From NCBI RefSeq assembly GCF_039534085.1, contig NZ_BAAAUT010000030.1:1-64000 (forward strand): 64,000 nucleotides of DNA. The letters run 5' to 3'. Positions within the stretch are counted from its first letter, which is position 1, and each line of letters opens with the position of its first letter. Under the pieces are notes generated by a model. The model made no database searches and was not told where the DNA came from. It saw nothing but the letters and a program-made list of their open reading frames with translations. A program made the position numbers and the translations under genes. The stretch comes from Planomonospora_B alba (GTDB taxonomy: Bacteria; Actinomycetota; Actinomycetes; Streptosporangiales; Streptosporangiaceae). Positions 31,857-40,300 of this stretch are shown here, piece after piece.

Positions 31857-32360
31857 GTGAACCAGGTCCTTCTCCTGATCGACGTCCAGCGCAACATGCT
31901 CGAGCCTCCGGCGCCGGTGCCCGGTGCCCGGGCGGTCTCGGAGGCGATCGACGTGCTGCTGAAGCGCGCCCGGGCGGCCGGCGCCCCGGTGGTCTTCGTG
32001 CGCAACAACGGTCCCGAGGACGAGCCCGACGCCCCCGGCACGCCGGGCTGGGAGCTGGCCCGCGAGGTGCTCCCCGGGGAGCAGGTGGTCGACAAGCACC
32101 TGCCGGACGCCTTCGCCGACACCGACCTCGCGTGGGTGCTCCCGCCGGTGGCCTCACTCGTGGTCGCGGGGATGCAGAGCGAGTGGTGCGTCCGGGAGAC
32201 CTCGCTGGCGGCCATGGCCCGGGGGCACGCCGTCACGCTCGTCCAGGGGGCGCACGCGACCTACGACGGGGACGAGCCCGCCGAGGTCGTCTCCCGCAGG
32301 GTCGAGGAGGAGCTGGCGGCGGTGGGCGTCACCCTGGCCGCGCCCGACGAGCTGTTCTGA
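31857..32360 (+). CDS. Isochorismatase-like cysteine hydrolase
   Basis: 167 residues from GTG 31857. The catalytic triad of the family is visible: Asp9 in LLLIDVQRNM, Lys80 in VVDKHLPDAF and Cys111 in VVAGMQSEWCVRET, with the cis-peptide region before the Cys. Family members hydrolyse nicotinamide, isochorismate, carbamoylsarcosine or related amides. The protein lacks an ArCP domain and no siderophore genes are near, so the substrate is open. It lies between two pseudogenes but itself appears intact, which suggests it is kept by selection. Confidence 0.88.
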   Translation: MNQVLLLIDVQRNMLEPPAPVPGARAVSEAIDVLLKRARAAGAPVVFVRNNGPEDEPDAPGTPGWELAREVLPGEQVVDKHLPDAFADTDLAWVLPPVASLVVAGMQSEWCVRETSLAAMARGHAVTLVQGAHATYDGDEPAEVVSRRVEEELAAVGVTLAAPDELF

Positions 32361-32439
32361 GCCCTGCGGGCCCGCCCCCCGGCAGGGCCCCGCACCCCCG
32401 CGGGCTCGCCTCCTCCCAGAGGGCTCCTCCCCCGGAGGA

Positions 32440-33245
32440 GGGCCGCGGCGCTCCTGACCGGAGACGCGGGTGCCGCGGGCCGGGCGAGCGGCACCACCCG
32501 GTCGGGGTCCGCCGCCTCCGGGGCGAGCCGGGCGCACAGGTGCAGACCCGCCGCGGAGGGGACCGGCAGGAGCAGGCCGGAGAAGTCGCGCCGGAGCAGC
32601 GCGGTGATCCGTTCCCGGCGGCTCGCGTACTCCCGGGTGGCCCTGCGGACGTGCCGGGCCGGGAGCCCTTCCTCCATGAACCGCGCCGGCGCCGCCTGGG
32701 TGAGCGGGTCGCCGTGCCCGTCGGCGAGCCGTTCGGCGGCGCGCAGCGCGGGCCGCAGCGAGCCGGGCGCCACCAGGAAGCCCAGGCGCAGCGCCGGCAG
32801 CAGCGTCTTGGAGAAGGAGCCGACGTAGACCACGTGACCCTCCCGGTCCAGGCTCTGCAGCGGTTCGAGAGGGCGGCCGCCGAACCTGGACTCGCTGTCG
32901 TAGTCGTCCTCCACGATCACGGCGCCCCGCTCCGCCGCCCATGCCGGCAGCGCCGTACGGCGGGCGGGGACATCGGGACGCCCAGCGGGAACTGGTGCGA
33001 CGGCGTGACGTAGACCAGGCGGGCGTCATCGGGGAGCGCGTCCACGTCGATGCCCTCGGCGTCGACCGGGACGCCGGTGACACGCGCCCCCAGGGAGCGG
33101 AAGAGCAGGCGGGCGGGCGGGCGGGTAGCCGGGTTCCTCGACCGCGACGCGGTCGCCCGGCCCGACCAGGACGCGGGCGCGGCGGTCGCGAGGATGCTGG
33201 GCCCGCTGCCGCTGACCGCGCTGGTCCTCGGGTGGGGCGGTGCGG
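32440..33245 (-). pseudogene. Remnant of a MocR-type (GntR/aminotransferase) regulator
   Basis: Pieces of the PLP-dependent aminotransferase-like domain lie in successive frames on the minus strand: VLVGPGDRVAVEEPGYPPAR (near 33130-33190), LLFRSLGARVTGVPVDAEG to YVTPSHQFPLGVPMSP (near 32970-33110), and VIVEDDYDSESRFGG with the PLP-lysine region VVYVGSFSKTLLPALRLGF (32780-32920). A duplicated CCCG (near 33113-33126) and an extra C (near 32964-32972) account for the two frame changes. The N-terminal GntR helix-turn-helix and the real C-terminus are missing. MocR proteins regulate PLP or amino-acid metabolism; this copy cannot work. Confidence 0.85.
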
Positions 33246-33965
33246 CTACGCCGTACCGGCCGCCCTGAGGCCCGCCTTCCGCCCTCCCGCACGCCGTTCC
33301 CGCAGGATCGGGCGGAGGAGCAGCGCGTTGGCGGCCACCGCGACGCAGACGAGGCCGAGCAGGAAGCCCCAGCCGACGTCGCTCAGGTGGTGCATGCCCC
33401 GGTACATCCGCGAGTAGGCGATCCCCACCGGGACGCCCAGCCCGACCAGCCACCACAGCACGTTCAGGATGCGGTGGCGGTGGGTGTGCAGGGTCAGCAC
33501 CAGGGCGACGCCGCAGTAGAAGGCGACCGCGGCGCTGGTGTGCCCGGACGGGAAGCTGGAGGTGGGCGGCGCGGGGTCCAGGCGGTGGACCTCGGGCCGG
33601 TCCCGCTCGGCCAGGACGGTCGAGAGCAGGAAGATGAGCGACTGCGACCAGACGGCCGTCACCAGGAAGGCCGACTCGTTCCAACGCCTGAACACCAGCC
33701 GGAACACGACGACGAGCACCGCGGTGGCACCGACGATCACCGGGGTGTCCGACAGGCCCGACAGCGTGTCGGTGACGTCGCTGACGAAGGAGGTCCGCTC
33801 CCGGGCCATCTCCTCGTTGACGCCCTGGTCGTTCGCGCCGATGGTCGTCGGCTCCAGGACCTTGGTGATCAGCAGCCCGACGCCGACCGTCAGGGCCGCC
33901 ATGACGGACAGCGGGAGCAGGATGAGCCGTACGGTGCCCCGGAGGTCGATCGACACTTTCGCCAT
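33246..33965 (-). CDS. PAP2-superfamily membrane phosphatase
   Basis: 239 residues with about six membrane segments. The three phosphatase motifs are ERDRP (with an imperfect K-x6-RP form, about residues 119-123), SSFPSGHTSAAVAF (about residues 136-149) and YSRMYRGMHHLSDV (about residues 184-197). The His in motif 3 is the nucleophile and the His of PSGH the acid. Substrates of the family are lipid phosphates such as undecaprenyl diphosphate or phosphatidate; the first motif departs from the strict consensus. A second PAP2 gene of the same orientation follows upstream at 34036, a tandem arrangement. Confidence 0.88.
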   Translation of the reverse strand: MAKVSIDLRGTVRLILLPLSVMAALTVGVGLLITKVLEPTTIGANDQGVNEEMARERTSFVSDVTDTLSGLSDTPVIVGATAVLVVVFRLVFRRWNESAFLVTAVWSQSLIFLLSTVLAERDRPEVHRLDPAPPTSSFPSGHTSAAVAFYCGVALVLTLHTHRHRILNVLWWLVGLGVPVGIAYSRMYRGMHHLSDVGWGFLLGLVCVAVAANALLLRPILRERRAGGRKAGLRAAGTA

Positions 33966-34035
33966 GGCCGCGCACTACCCCGGAATCCGGCAAAGGAACG
34001 GCCGGATCGGGGTCAAGACGGGCGGCCTTCCGGGA

Positions 34036-34842
34036 TCATCCCGTACGGCCGTCCCGGGGATCGACGCCCTCGGCGGCCCTGAGCGGCATGTCCGCCTCCG
34101 GGCCATCCTCGCGCGGCATGTCCGGCTCCACGCCCTCCTCGTACGGCACGGCCGGCCTGCGTCCCTCGTCGCGCCGCCACGCCTCGTACCCGGCGCTCGT
34201 CGCCGCGACGACCGCGAGCCCCAGCAGGACCCCGGCCACCACGTCGCTGACCCAGTGCACGCCGAGCGCGACCCGGGTGTAGGCGACGAACCCGGTGACG
34301 GCCGCCGCCACGGTCCAGGCCGCCAGCCGGGCGGCCCGGTCGCGCAGCAGGGGGAGCGCGAGGAGGACGAGAAGGCTCGTCCCGGTCGCCGCGGCCATCG
34401 CGTGCCCGGAGGGGAAGGACGCGCCGGGCGCCCAGGACACCGGGTCGGGGAGGACGGGCCGGGCCCGGTCCACCAGCTCCTTGACGGCCAGGTTCAGCAG
34501 GCCGCTGACGGTGATCGTGACGATCACCCAGGCGGCCGGGCGCCGACGTCCCCGCCGCCAGAGCCAGATCGCGGCCAGCACCGCCAGGACGCGCCAGGTC
34601 GTCGGGCCGAACACCTCGGTCGCCACGTTGAGGAAGTCCCCGTAGCCGGGCCGGCCGAGCGTGAACGCGTGCGCCCGCTCGGCGATCCGCTCGTCGAAGG
34701 CGTGCAGCGGCTCGAAGGAGGACGCCACCAGGGTCATCAGCAGCATGAACGGCACCGAGAACAGCACGACGGCCGCCACCGCGGCGGTGAGCCGCATGCC
34801 CAGACGGCGGTCGGAGTCCCGGCGTTCGGATAGAGCGACCAT
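34036..34842 (-). CDS. PAP2-superfamily membrane phosphatase
   Basis: 268 residues, about six membrane segments, with clean motifs: KELVDRARP (about residues 120-128), SFPSGHAMAAA (about residues 141-151) and YTRVALGVHWVSDV (about residues 188-201). The last 60 residues are polar and Asp/Glu/Pro-rich, probably a cytosolic tail. It likely recycles undecaprenyl diphosphate or dephosphorylates another lipid phosphate in the envelope. It lies 70 bases upstream of the other PAP2 gene on the same strand; the two share little sequence outside the motifs, so this is not a recent duplication. Confidence 0.9.
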   Translation of the reverse strand: MVALSERRDSDRRLGMRLTAAVAAVVLFSVPFMLLMTLVASSFEPLHAFDERIAERAHAFTLGRPGYGDFLNVATEVFGPTTWRVLAVLAAIWLWRRGRRRPAAWVIVTITVSGLLNLAVKELVDRARPVLPDPVSWAPGASFPSGHAMAAATGTSLLVLLALPLLRDRAARLAAWTVAAAVTGFVAYTRVALGVHWVSDVVAGVLLGLAVVAATSAGYEAWRRDEGRRPAVPYEEGVEPDMPREDGPEADMPLRAAEGVDPRDGRTG

Positions 34843-34936
34843 CCCCCATGGCTACCCGCTCAGAGATCTCTATGCCCGGGGAAACGGGTCAAGTCCCGGT
34901 GACCGCCGTGCGGGGGAGGGGGACCGGGAGCGGTCC

Positions 34937-35320
34937 TCAGGCGGCGCGGCGCGTCTCCCGGCGGGCGGTCCGGCGCAGCACCTCGTAGTGGCGCCGCTCG
35001 GCCTCGGCGAGTGCGGGCTCGCCGGCGTAGGCGTCGAGCACGCGCCGCAGGTGCGGCAGCTGCTCGGCCACGTCGGCCCACGCCCGCTCGGGATCGCCCG
35101 CGCCGAGCTCGATCAGCGCGTCCAGGTGCGCGGCGCAGGCCGTCCACCACTGGCGGCTCAGCTCCGCCAGAAAGCCGTCCAACCCGCCGAACTCCCGGTG
35201 GATCTCGGGTTCCCACCAGGAGGGGACCGTGGTGTGCCCGGTCTCCGCCAGGTCGCGCAGCACGGTCTGCGCCAGGCTGCGGCGGCGGCGGACGGCGGCG
35301 GAACGCGAAGGAATGCTCAT
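34937..35320 (-). CDS. Hypothetical helical protein
   Basis: 127 residues from the ATG at 35320 (MSIPSRSAAVRRRRSLAQTVL). Mostly helical with many Glu/Arg, a SWWEPEIHREFGGLDGFL centre and a basic C-terminus (RRTARRETRRAA). No membrane segment, no cysteine cluster. I do not recognise a family. It is a single gene between the PAP2 pair and the GAF-domain cluster, transcribed away from the latter. Confidence 0.6.
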   Translation of the reverse strand: MSIPSRSAAVRRRRSLAQTVLRDLAETGHTTVPSWWEPEIHREFGGLDGFLAELSRQWWTACAAHLDALIELGAGDPERAWADVAEQLPHLRRVLDAYAGEPALAEAERRHYEVLRRTARRETRRAA

Positions 35321-35518
35321 GCGGACAGCTTGCCGATCTTCGCTTGCCGAACGCTTAACACCGCATTGACGGCCGCATGCCGCCGGGACGTGACGTGGTC
35401 GGCGGGAATCGCTTGGCGCGCCCACGGGGCGGGACTAGGCTCGAGGTGCAGACCGCATTCCGCCCTGCGATTCCGCCCTGTGTCCGCGGAGCTGCCTCAC
35501 CATGGAGGAAGCCCGCCC

Positions 35519-35989
35519 ATGACCGACGGAGACGAGTTCTCCCGCGTGGTCGACCGGACCCTGCACGCCCTGGCCGATGCCCTGGGCGCCGACGGCGCGG
35601 CCCTGATGCTGATCGACGACCGCGACCGGCCGCGTGCGGTCGGCGGCTCGGACGACGACGGGCGGCGGCTGGAGCTGGCACAGGAGCAGACCGGGTCGGG
35701 GCCGTCGATCGAGAGCTTCACCCGTGACACCGGTGTCGTGGTCGACGACCTGCACGCGGCCCGGCCCTTCGGCTTCCCCGGCGTGGCCGAGCGCGCCCGG
35801 CGGGTGCGCGCCGTGCTCTCGGTGCCGCTGCGCGCGGGCGACCGGGTCATCGGCTCGCTCGACTTCTACGACCGCGTCAGCCACGAGTGGCAGCCCGTGA
35901 CCGTCCGGGCGGGGGAGCGGCTCGCGGAGCTGATGGTCATGGTCCTGCAGGGCCTGGCCCATAAATCTTCCATTTCTGGGCAGCCGTAG
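35519..35989 (+). CDS. GAF-domain protein
   Basis: 156 residues, ATG 35519 preceded by CATGGAGGAAG. A single GAF domain fills residues about 8-145 (LADALGADGAALMLIDDRDRPRAV..., GPSIESFTRDTGVVVDDL, VRAVLSVPLRAGDRVIGSLDFYD). No output domain is present, so it must act through a partner, likely the GAF-ANTAR protein 47 bases downstream, which has the same domain type. The ligand cannot be told; no heme-binding residues are obvious. Confidence 0.82.
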   Translation: MTDGDEFSRVVDRTLHALADALGADGAALMLIDDRDRPRAVGGSDDDGRRLELAQEQTGSGPSIESFTRDTGVVVDDLHAARPFGFPGVAERARRVRAVLSVPLRAGDRVIGSLDFYDRVSHEWQPVTVRAGERLAELMVMVLQGLAHKSSISGQP

Positions 35990-36035
35990 CCCTCAAGTCA
36001 AGTAACAGGTCGACGCTGTGAAAGGCGCCACACAT

Positions 36036-36743
36036 ATGTCGTATATCGACCCGGAAGCGTTGGTCGCGAGTTTGAGGCGGATCCAGACGGCCGCGCCCGT
36101 CACCGGCATCGTCCAGCAGTTGGAGAGAGCCGTCGACGTCGTGGACACCCTCTTCGGCTACTCCGGCGCCGGCCTGATGTTCGCCGCGGACGGCAAGGAG
36201 CTGCGCTACCTGGTCGCCACCGACGATCCCGGGCGCAGTCTCGAGGGCGCCCAGCTCCACCTCGGCCGGGGCCCGTGCGTGTCCGCCTACGAGCAGGACA
36301 CCGCGGTCACCTGCTCCGACGTGCGCGCCGACCCGCGCTGGCCGGAGCTGGCCGCCCGGCTCCACCCCGGGGTGCGGGCCGTGGCCGGCGTGCCCGTACG
36401 GCTCGGCGGCCGGCCGGTGGGCACGCTCAACGTCTACCGGTCCACCCCCTACGAGTGGGACGACACCGACGTGCAGGCCCTGTACGCCTACGCCGACGTG
36501 ATCGGGCAGGTCCTCGCGGCGGCGGTCGCCGCCGAGGAGAAGAGCGTCCTGGCCGACCAGCTCCAGTACGCCCTCGACTACCGGGTGGTCATCGAGCGCG
36601 CCATCGGCTACCTGATGGGCAAGCACGACCTCACCGCCGCCCAGGCCTTCACCGGGCTGCGCAAACAGGCCAGGGACAGCAGGCGCAAGGTCGCTGACCT
36701 GGCGGCCGAGGTGCTCGGAGAGGGAGCGGGCGACCCGAGGTGA
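36036..36743 (+). CDS. GAF and ANTAR domain-containing transcription antiterminator
   Basis: 235 residues from ATG 36036 (GTG 36018 also possible). A GAF domain covers about residues 20-160 (LFGYSGAGLMFAADGKEL..., LGRGPCVSAYEQD, AGVPVRLGGRPVGTLNVY). The C-terminal ANTAR domain, RVVIERAIGYLMGKHDLTAAQAFTGLRKQARDSRRKVADLAAEVL, is the RNA-binding three-helix unit that recognises paired hexaloop stems and prevents termination. The stop overlaps the STAS gene start (GTGA). Together with the upstream GAF gene it looks like a sensory antitermination switch; target RNAs are not visible nearby. Confidence 0.9.
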   Translation: MSYIDPEALVASLRRIQTAAPVTGIVQQLERAVDVVDTLFGYSGAGLMFAADGKELRYLVATDDPGRSLEGAQLHLGRGPCVSAYEQDTAVTCSDVRADPRWPELAARLHPGVRAVAGVPVRLGGRPVGTLNVYRSTPYEWDDTDVQALYAYADVIGQVLAAAVAAEEKSVLADQLQYALDYRVVIERAIGYLMGKHDLTAAQAFTGLRKQARDSRRKVADLAAEVLGEGAGDPR

Positions 36744-37087
36744 TCACCGTCACCTCGCGGGAGACCGGTCACGGCGCCGTCGAGGTCGCCGTCGCGGGGG
36801 ACGTCGACGCCGTCACCGCCGCCGAGCTGCGGTGCGTCCTGGACGGCCTGGCGGACGGGCCCGGTCCGGTCCGGGTCGAGCTCGACCTCACCCGCGTGGG
36901 CTTCCTCGACTGCGCGGGCGCGCGCCTGCTGCTCCGGACGGAGGAGCGGCTGCGCGCGCGGGGGGGAGCGCTGGCCGTCCTGCGTCCCTCCGCTCCGGTG
37001 CTCCGGCTGCTCGGCCTGCTGGGGATCGACCGGCACCTGCCCGTCGGCGGGGCGGTCGGCGCGAGCCGTACCGGGCCGGGGGACTAA
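36740..37087 (+). CDS. STAS-domain protein (anti-sigma factor antagonist-like)
   Basis: 115 residues covering one STAS domain: AVEVAVAGDVDAVTAAELRCVLDGL, VRVELDLTRVGFLDCAGARLLLRTEERLR, then GALAVLRPSAPVLRLL. In SpoIIAA-type antagonists the loop reads DSSG or DxSG with a Ser that is phosphorylated by an anti-sigma kinase. Here it reads LDCAGA, so the usual Ser is Cys, and control by phosphorylation is doubtful. It is coupled to the GAF-ANTAR gene and pyrD starts 8 to 11 bases downstream. Confidence 0.85.
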   Translation: MITVTSRETGHGAVEVAVAGDVDAVTAAELRCVLDGLADGPGPVRVELDLTRVGFLDCAGARLLLRTEERLRARGGALAVLRPSAPVLRLLGLLGIDRHLPVGGAVGASRTGPGD

Positions 37088-37098
37088 CCTGACCGGTG

Positions 37099-38166
37099 AT
37101 GTATCGATTCCTTTTCACGCAGATCCTCAGCCGCTTCGACGCCGAGGACGTGCACCATCTGACGATCGGCGCGCTCCGCCTGCTCTCGACCGCGCCGGTG
37201 GCGAAGAAGGTGGTCCACCGCCGCCTCGCGCCGCGCGATCCGCTGCTGCGGGTTCAGGCGTTCGGCGTGCACTTCCCGAGCCCGTTCGGGCTGGCGGCCG
37301 GGTTCGACAAGGACGCCGGGTGCGTGGAGGCCATGTCCGCGCTCGGCTTCGGCCACGTCGAGGTCGGCACGGTCACCGCGCACGCCCAGCCGGGCAACGC
37401 CAGGCCGCGGCTGTTCCGCCTGCCGGGGGAGCGGGCGATCATCAACCGGATGGGCTTCAACAACGCGGGCGCGGCGGCCGCCGCCCGGGCGCTGAGCAGG
37501 ACCCGCGGCGTCCCGGCGATCGTCGGGGTCAACATCGGCAAGACCAAGGTCGTGCCCGAGGCGGAGGCCGTGGCGGACTACGTGGCCAGCGCCAAGGAGC
37601 TGGCCCCGCTCGCCGACTACCTGGTCGTCAACGTCAGCTCGCCCAACACGCCCGGCCTGCGGAGCCTCCAGGCGGTGGAGCTGCTGCGCCCGCTGCTCAC
37701 GGGGGTCAAGGAGGTCGCCGACGGCACCGCGAAGCGCACCCCGCTGCTCGTGAAGATCGCTCCGGACCTGGCCGACGAGGACGTGGACGCGGTCGCCGAC
37801 CTGGCCCTGGAACTCGGGCTCGACGGCATCATCGCGACCAACACCACGATCGGCCGCGAGGGCGTCTCCAGCACCGAGGCCGGCGGGTTGTCCGGGCGTC
37901 CGCTGAAGGCCCGCTCGCTGGCGGTGCTGCGCCGTCTCCGGGCGCGGGTCGGCGACCGGCTCACGCTCGTGTCCGTCGGCGGCGTGGAGGACGTCGACGA
38001 CGTCTGGGAGCGCCTGCTCGCCGGGGCGACCCTGGTCCAGGGCTACACCGGCATGGTCTACCACGGGCCGCTGTGGGCGTACCGCATCCACCGGGGGCTG
38101 GCCCGGCGGATGCGGCGGCACGGCGTCACCGACCTACGGGAGATCGTCGGGCGCACCGCAGGCTGA
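37099..38166 (+). CDS. pyrD: Dihydroorotate dehydrogenase (quinone), class 2
   Basis: 355 residues from ATG 37099 (GTG 37096 directly before). The class 2 N-terminal extension that binds membrane and quinone is present (MYRFLFTQILSRFDAEDVHHLTIGAL), followed by the FMN barrel: LAAGFDKDA, GTVTAHAQPGN, INRMGFNNAG, the catalytic Ser in VVNVSSPNTPGL, LVKIAPDL, IATNTTIGREG, VSVGGVED and GATLVQGYTGMVY. It oxidises dihydroorotate to orotate in pyrimidine synthesis. The gene follows the STAS gene so closely that cotranscription is likely, an unusual partner for pyrD. Confidence 0.96.
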   Translation: MYRFLFTQILSRFDAEDVHHLTIGALRLLSTAPVAKKVVHRRLAPRDPLLRVQAFGVHFPSPFGLAAGFDKDAGCVEAMSALGFGHVEVGTVTAHAQPGNARPRLFRLPGERAIINRMGFNNAGAAAAARALSRTRGVPAIVGVNIGKTKVVPEAEAVADYVASAKELAPLADYLVVNVSSPNTPGLRSLQAVELLRPLLTGVKEVADGTAKRTPLLVKIAPDLADEDVDAVADLALELGLDGIIATNTTIGREGVSSTEAGGLSGRPLKARSLAVLRRLRARVGDRLTLVSVGGVEDVDDVWERLLAGATLVQGYTGMVYHGPLWAYRIHRGLARRMRRHGVTDLREIVGRTAG

Positions 38167-38214
38167 GCCATACCCTGGGCAGGTAATCACCAGAAGATCG
38201 ACATGGGAGGCGTC

Positions 38215-38418
38215 ATGAGCGTGGCCACCTACACCGTCACCGGCATGACCTGCGGTCACTGCGTCAGCTCGGTCAAGGAGGAGGTGGGCGAGGTCCCCGG
38301 CGTCACCGCGGTCGACGTGGACCTGGAGTCCGGCCGGGTGGACGTCACCGGCGACCCCCTCGACGACGCGGCGATCCGCGCCGCCATCGAGGAGGCCGGC
38401 TACGAGGTGGCCGGCTGA
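38215..38418 (+). CDS. copZ: Copper chaperone, heavy-metal-associated domain protein
   Basis: 67 residues, ATG 38215 with GGAGGCG upstream. The HMA domain has the metal motif GMTCGHCVSSV near residues 9-19 and the babbab length of CopZ/Atx1. The two Cys would bind Cu(I) and hand it to an ATPase or regulator. No copper ATPase or CsoR lies in the window, so its partner is elsewhere. Confidence 0.9.
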   Translation: MSVATYTVTGMTCGHCVSSVKEEVGEVPGVTAVDVDLESGRVDVTGDPLDDAAIRAAIEEAGYEVAG

Positions 38419-38502
38419 CGGCCGGCCTGCGGACCGGGCTGACGGCCGGCCGCCTGGCGACCGTCCGCTGACCCGCGGCGGTGGGCCGCCGTCCGCCCGC
38501 CT

Positions 38503-38525
38503 GGCCGGTCGCCTGGCGACCGGCC
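38503..38525. terminator. Palindromic hairpin between convergent genes
   Basis: GGCCGGTCGCC and GGCGACCGGCC are separated by one base, a stem that can end transcripts from both sides. It lies between copZ and the hexosaminidase gene; there is no T run. Confidence 0.45.
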
Positions 38526-38564
38526 GCGCCGCCGGCCGACCCGCCGCCCGCCCGGCCGCAGGCG

Positions 38565-40214
38565 TCACATGCTGGGCCGGGTGGAGTCGGCGGCGTGGGT
38601 CAGCTCCTCCAGGTGCCGCATGGTCTCGTCGACCCGGACGACCCCCGGGCGGTGGCGGCGCGGCCCGGTGCCGCCGCGCTGCCACGGGCGCGGCCCGGCC
38701 GGCGGCCTGTACTCCACGCCGAGCGCGTCCAGCCGCCGCAGGTGCCGCTCCAGCCGGGCGGTGAACGAGGGGTCGGCCGGACCCGACCAGGCGGCCTCCG
38801 CCAGCGCGCAGCCCCGGGGCCAGGCGCGGTAGTCCACCGCCCGGGCGTCGGGCAGGCGCTCGCTCCACAGCTGGAACTGCGCCCCCAGTACGTGCGCGGC
38901 CTCCTGCTCGCTCCACCCGGGCGGCACGGGGGCGAATCCCGCCACGTCCGCCACCGTGATCGCCTCGCCGATGGCGAGCGGCTCGTCCTCCGAGGCGGCC
39001 TCCGCGTAGTCGAAGTAGAGCGGGAAGACCGGCGTCTGCACCACGTCGTACCCGGCTGCCGCGGCCCGCCGGGCCACCCCGGAGCCGCGCCAGGGCATCA
39101 CGACCGTGTCGGGCCGGAGCGCGCCGCTGACGAAGGCCTCGTCCCAGACGACCGCCCGGCTGCCTCGCTCGGCCAGCGCGTCCGCGAGCCGGCGCAGGAA
39201 CCACGCGTGCAGCTCACCGGGGCCCGTCAGGCCCAGCTCCTCCCAGAACGCGGTGATCTCCGGGGAGGCGGCCCAGTCGTCGAGCACGCACTCGTCCCCG
39301 CCGATGTGCACGTACGGCGCGGTGCCCAGCGCGCCGAGCAGCTCGTCGAAGACGGCGGTGAGGAAGTCGACGGTCGGCGGGAGCGGGGAGAGGATCGCCG
39401 GAGAGATGCCCCACCGGTCCAGCACCCCGAACGGCTCCGGCGTCCGCCCGCCGGTCGCCCGCGCGTCCAGCTCCGGGTAGGCGGCGAGGATCGCGGAGGC
39501 GTGCCCCGGCACGTCGATCTCCGGCACCACCGTCACGGCCCGGTCCCGCGCGTAGGCGGCGATCTCCGCCAGGTCGTCCAGCGTGTAGTAGCCGCCGTGC
39601 GGGGTGCCGTCGTAGGCGGGCTCCTCGCGGTAGTGGCTGGTCACCGTGCGCGCCCGGTGCGAGCCCACCTCGTGCAGCCGCGGATGCGCCCGGCTCTCGA
39701 TCCGCCAGCCCTGGTCGTCCACCAGGTGCAGGTGGAGCCGGTTCAGCTTGTGCGCGGCCATCAGGTCGACCATCCGCAGCACCTCCCGCTTCGGCAGGAA
39801 GTGCCGGGCCACGTCCAGGTGCGCGCCGCGCCAGGAGAACCGGGGAGCGTCCTCGATCAGCACCGCCGGCACGCGCCCGCCCGCCCGGACGGCGCGGAAG
39901 GCCGTGTCGGGCAGGAGCTGCCGGAGGGTCTGCCCGGCGTAGAAGGCGCCCGCCGGCTGCGCCGCGACGATCCGCACCCCTTGCTCCGTCACCTCCAGCC
40001 GGTAGGCATCCGGGTCCAGCGACGGGTCCCGTGCCACGGCGACCGCCGCCTGCGCGGCCGTTGCCGGGTCGGCGGGGCGCAGGTCCAGGGCGGGGAGCGC
40101 CCGCCGTACGGCGTCCGCCAGGTCGGCGGGGCCGCTGACCGGGTCACCCGGGGAGAGGGTGAAGGAGCCCCGGCCGGGCAGGGCGGAGACGGGGCGGGGG
40201 AGAAGGTCGCTCAT
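38565..40214 (-). CDS. Beta-N-acetylhexosaminidase, GH20
   Basis: 549 residues. A GH20b-like N-terminal domain (about residues 10-120) is followed by the barrel: FSWRGAHLDVARHFLPK, HKLNRLHLHLVDDQGWRIE, VVPEIDVPGHASAIL and the catalytic Asp-Glu pair in YVHIGGDE (about residue 302), and later W motifs VVWDEAF and FQLWSER. It removes terminal GlcNAc or GalNAc from chitobiose or peptidoglycan/glycan fragments by substrate-assisted catalysis. No signal peptide is seen, so it should act on imported oligosaccharides. A LacI-type regulator lies 1.5 kb away but nothing links them directly. Confidence 0.93.
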   Translation of the reverse strand: MSDLLPRPVSALPGRGSFTLSPGDPVSGPADLADAVRRALPALDLRPADPATAAQAAVAVARDPSLDPDAYRLEVTEQGVRIVAAQPAGAFYAGQTLRQLLPDTAFRAVRAGGRVPAVLIEDAPRFSWRGAHLDVARHFLPKREVLRMVDLMAAHKLNRLHLHLVDDQGWRIESRAHPRLHEVGSHRARTVTSHYREEPAYDGTPHGGYYTLDDLAEIAAYARDRAVTVVPEIDVPGHASAILAAYPELDARATGGRTPEPFGVLDRWGISPAILSPLPPTVDFLTAVFDELLGALGTAPYVHIGGDECVLDDWAASPEITAFWEELGLTGPGELHAWFLRRLADALAERGSRAVVWDEAFVSGALRPDTVVMPWRGSGVARRAAAAGYDVVQTPVFPLYFDYAEAASEDEPLAIGEAITVADVAGFAPVPPGWSEQEAAHVLGAQFQLWSERLPDARAVDYRAWPRGCALAEAAWSGPADPSFTARLERHLRRLDALGVEYRPPAGPRPWQRGGTGPRRHRPGVVRVDETMRHLEELTHAADSTRPSM

Positions 40215-40300
40215 GGCTCAGATCATGCCAAAGCGTCGCGAAAACCGTAAAGAAACTTTCCAGATGTTGTGCACAGCGCACCGGCCCGGCCGGGAGCGCG

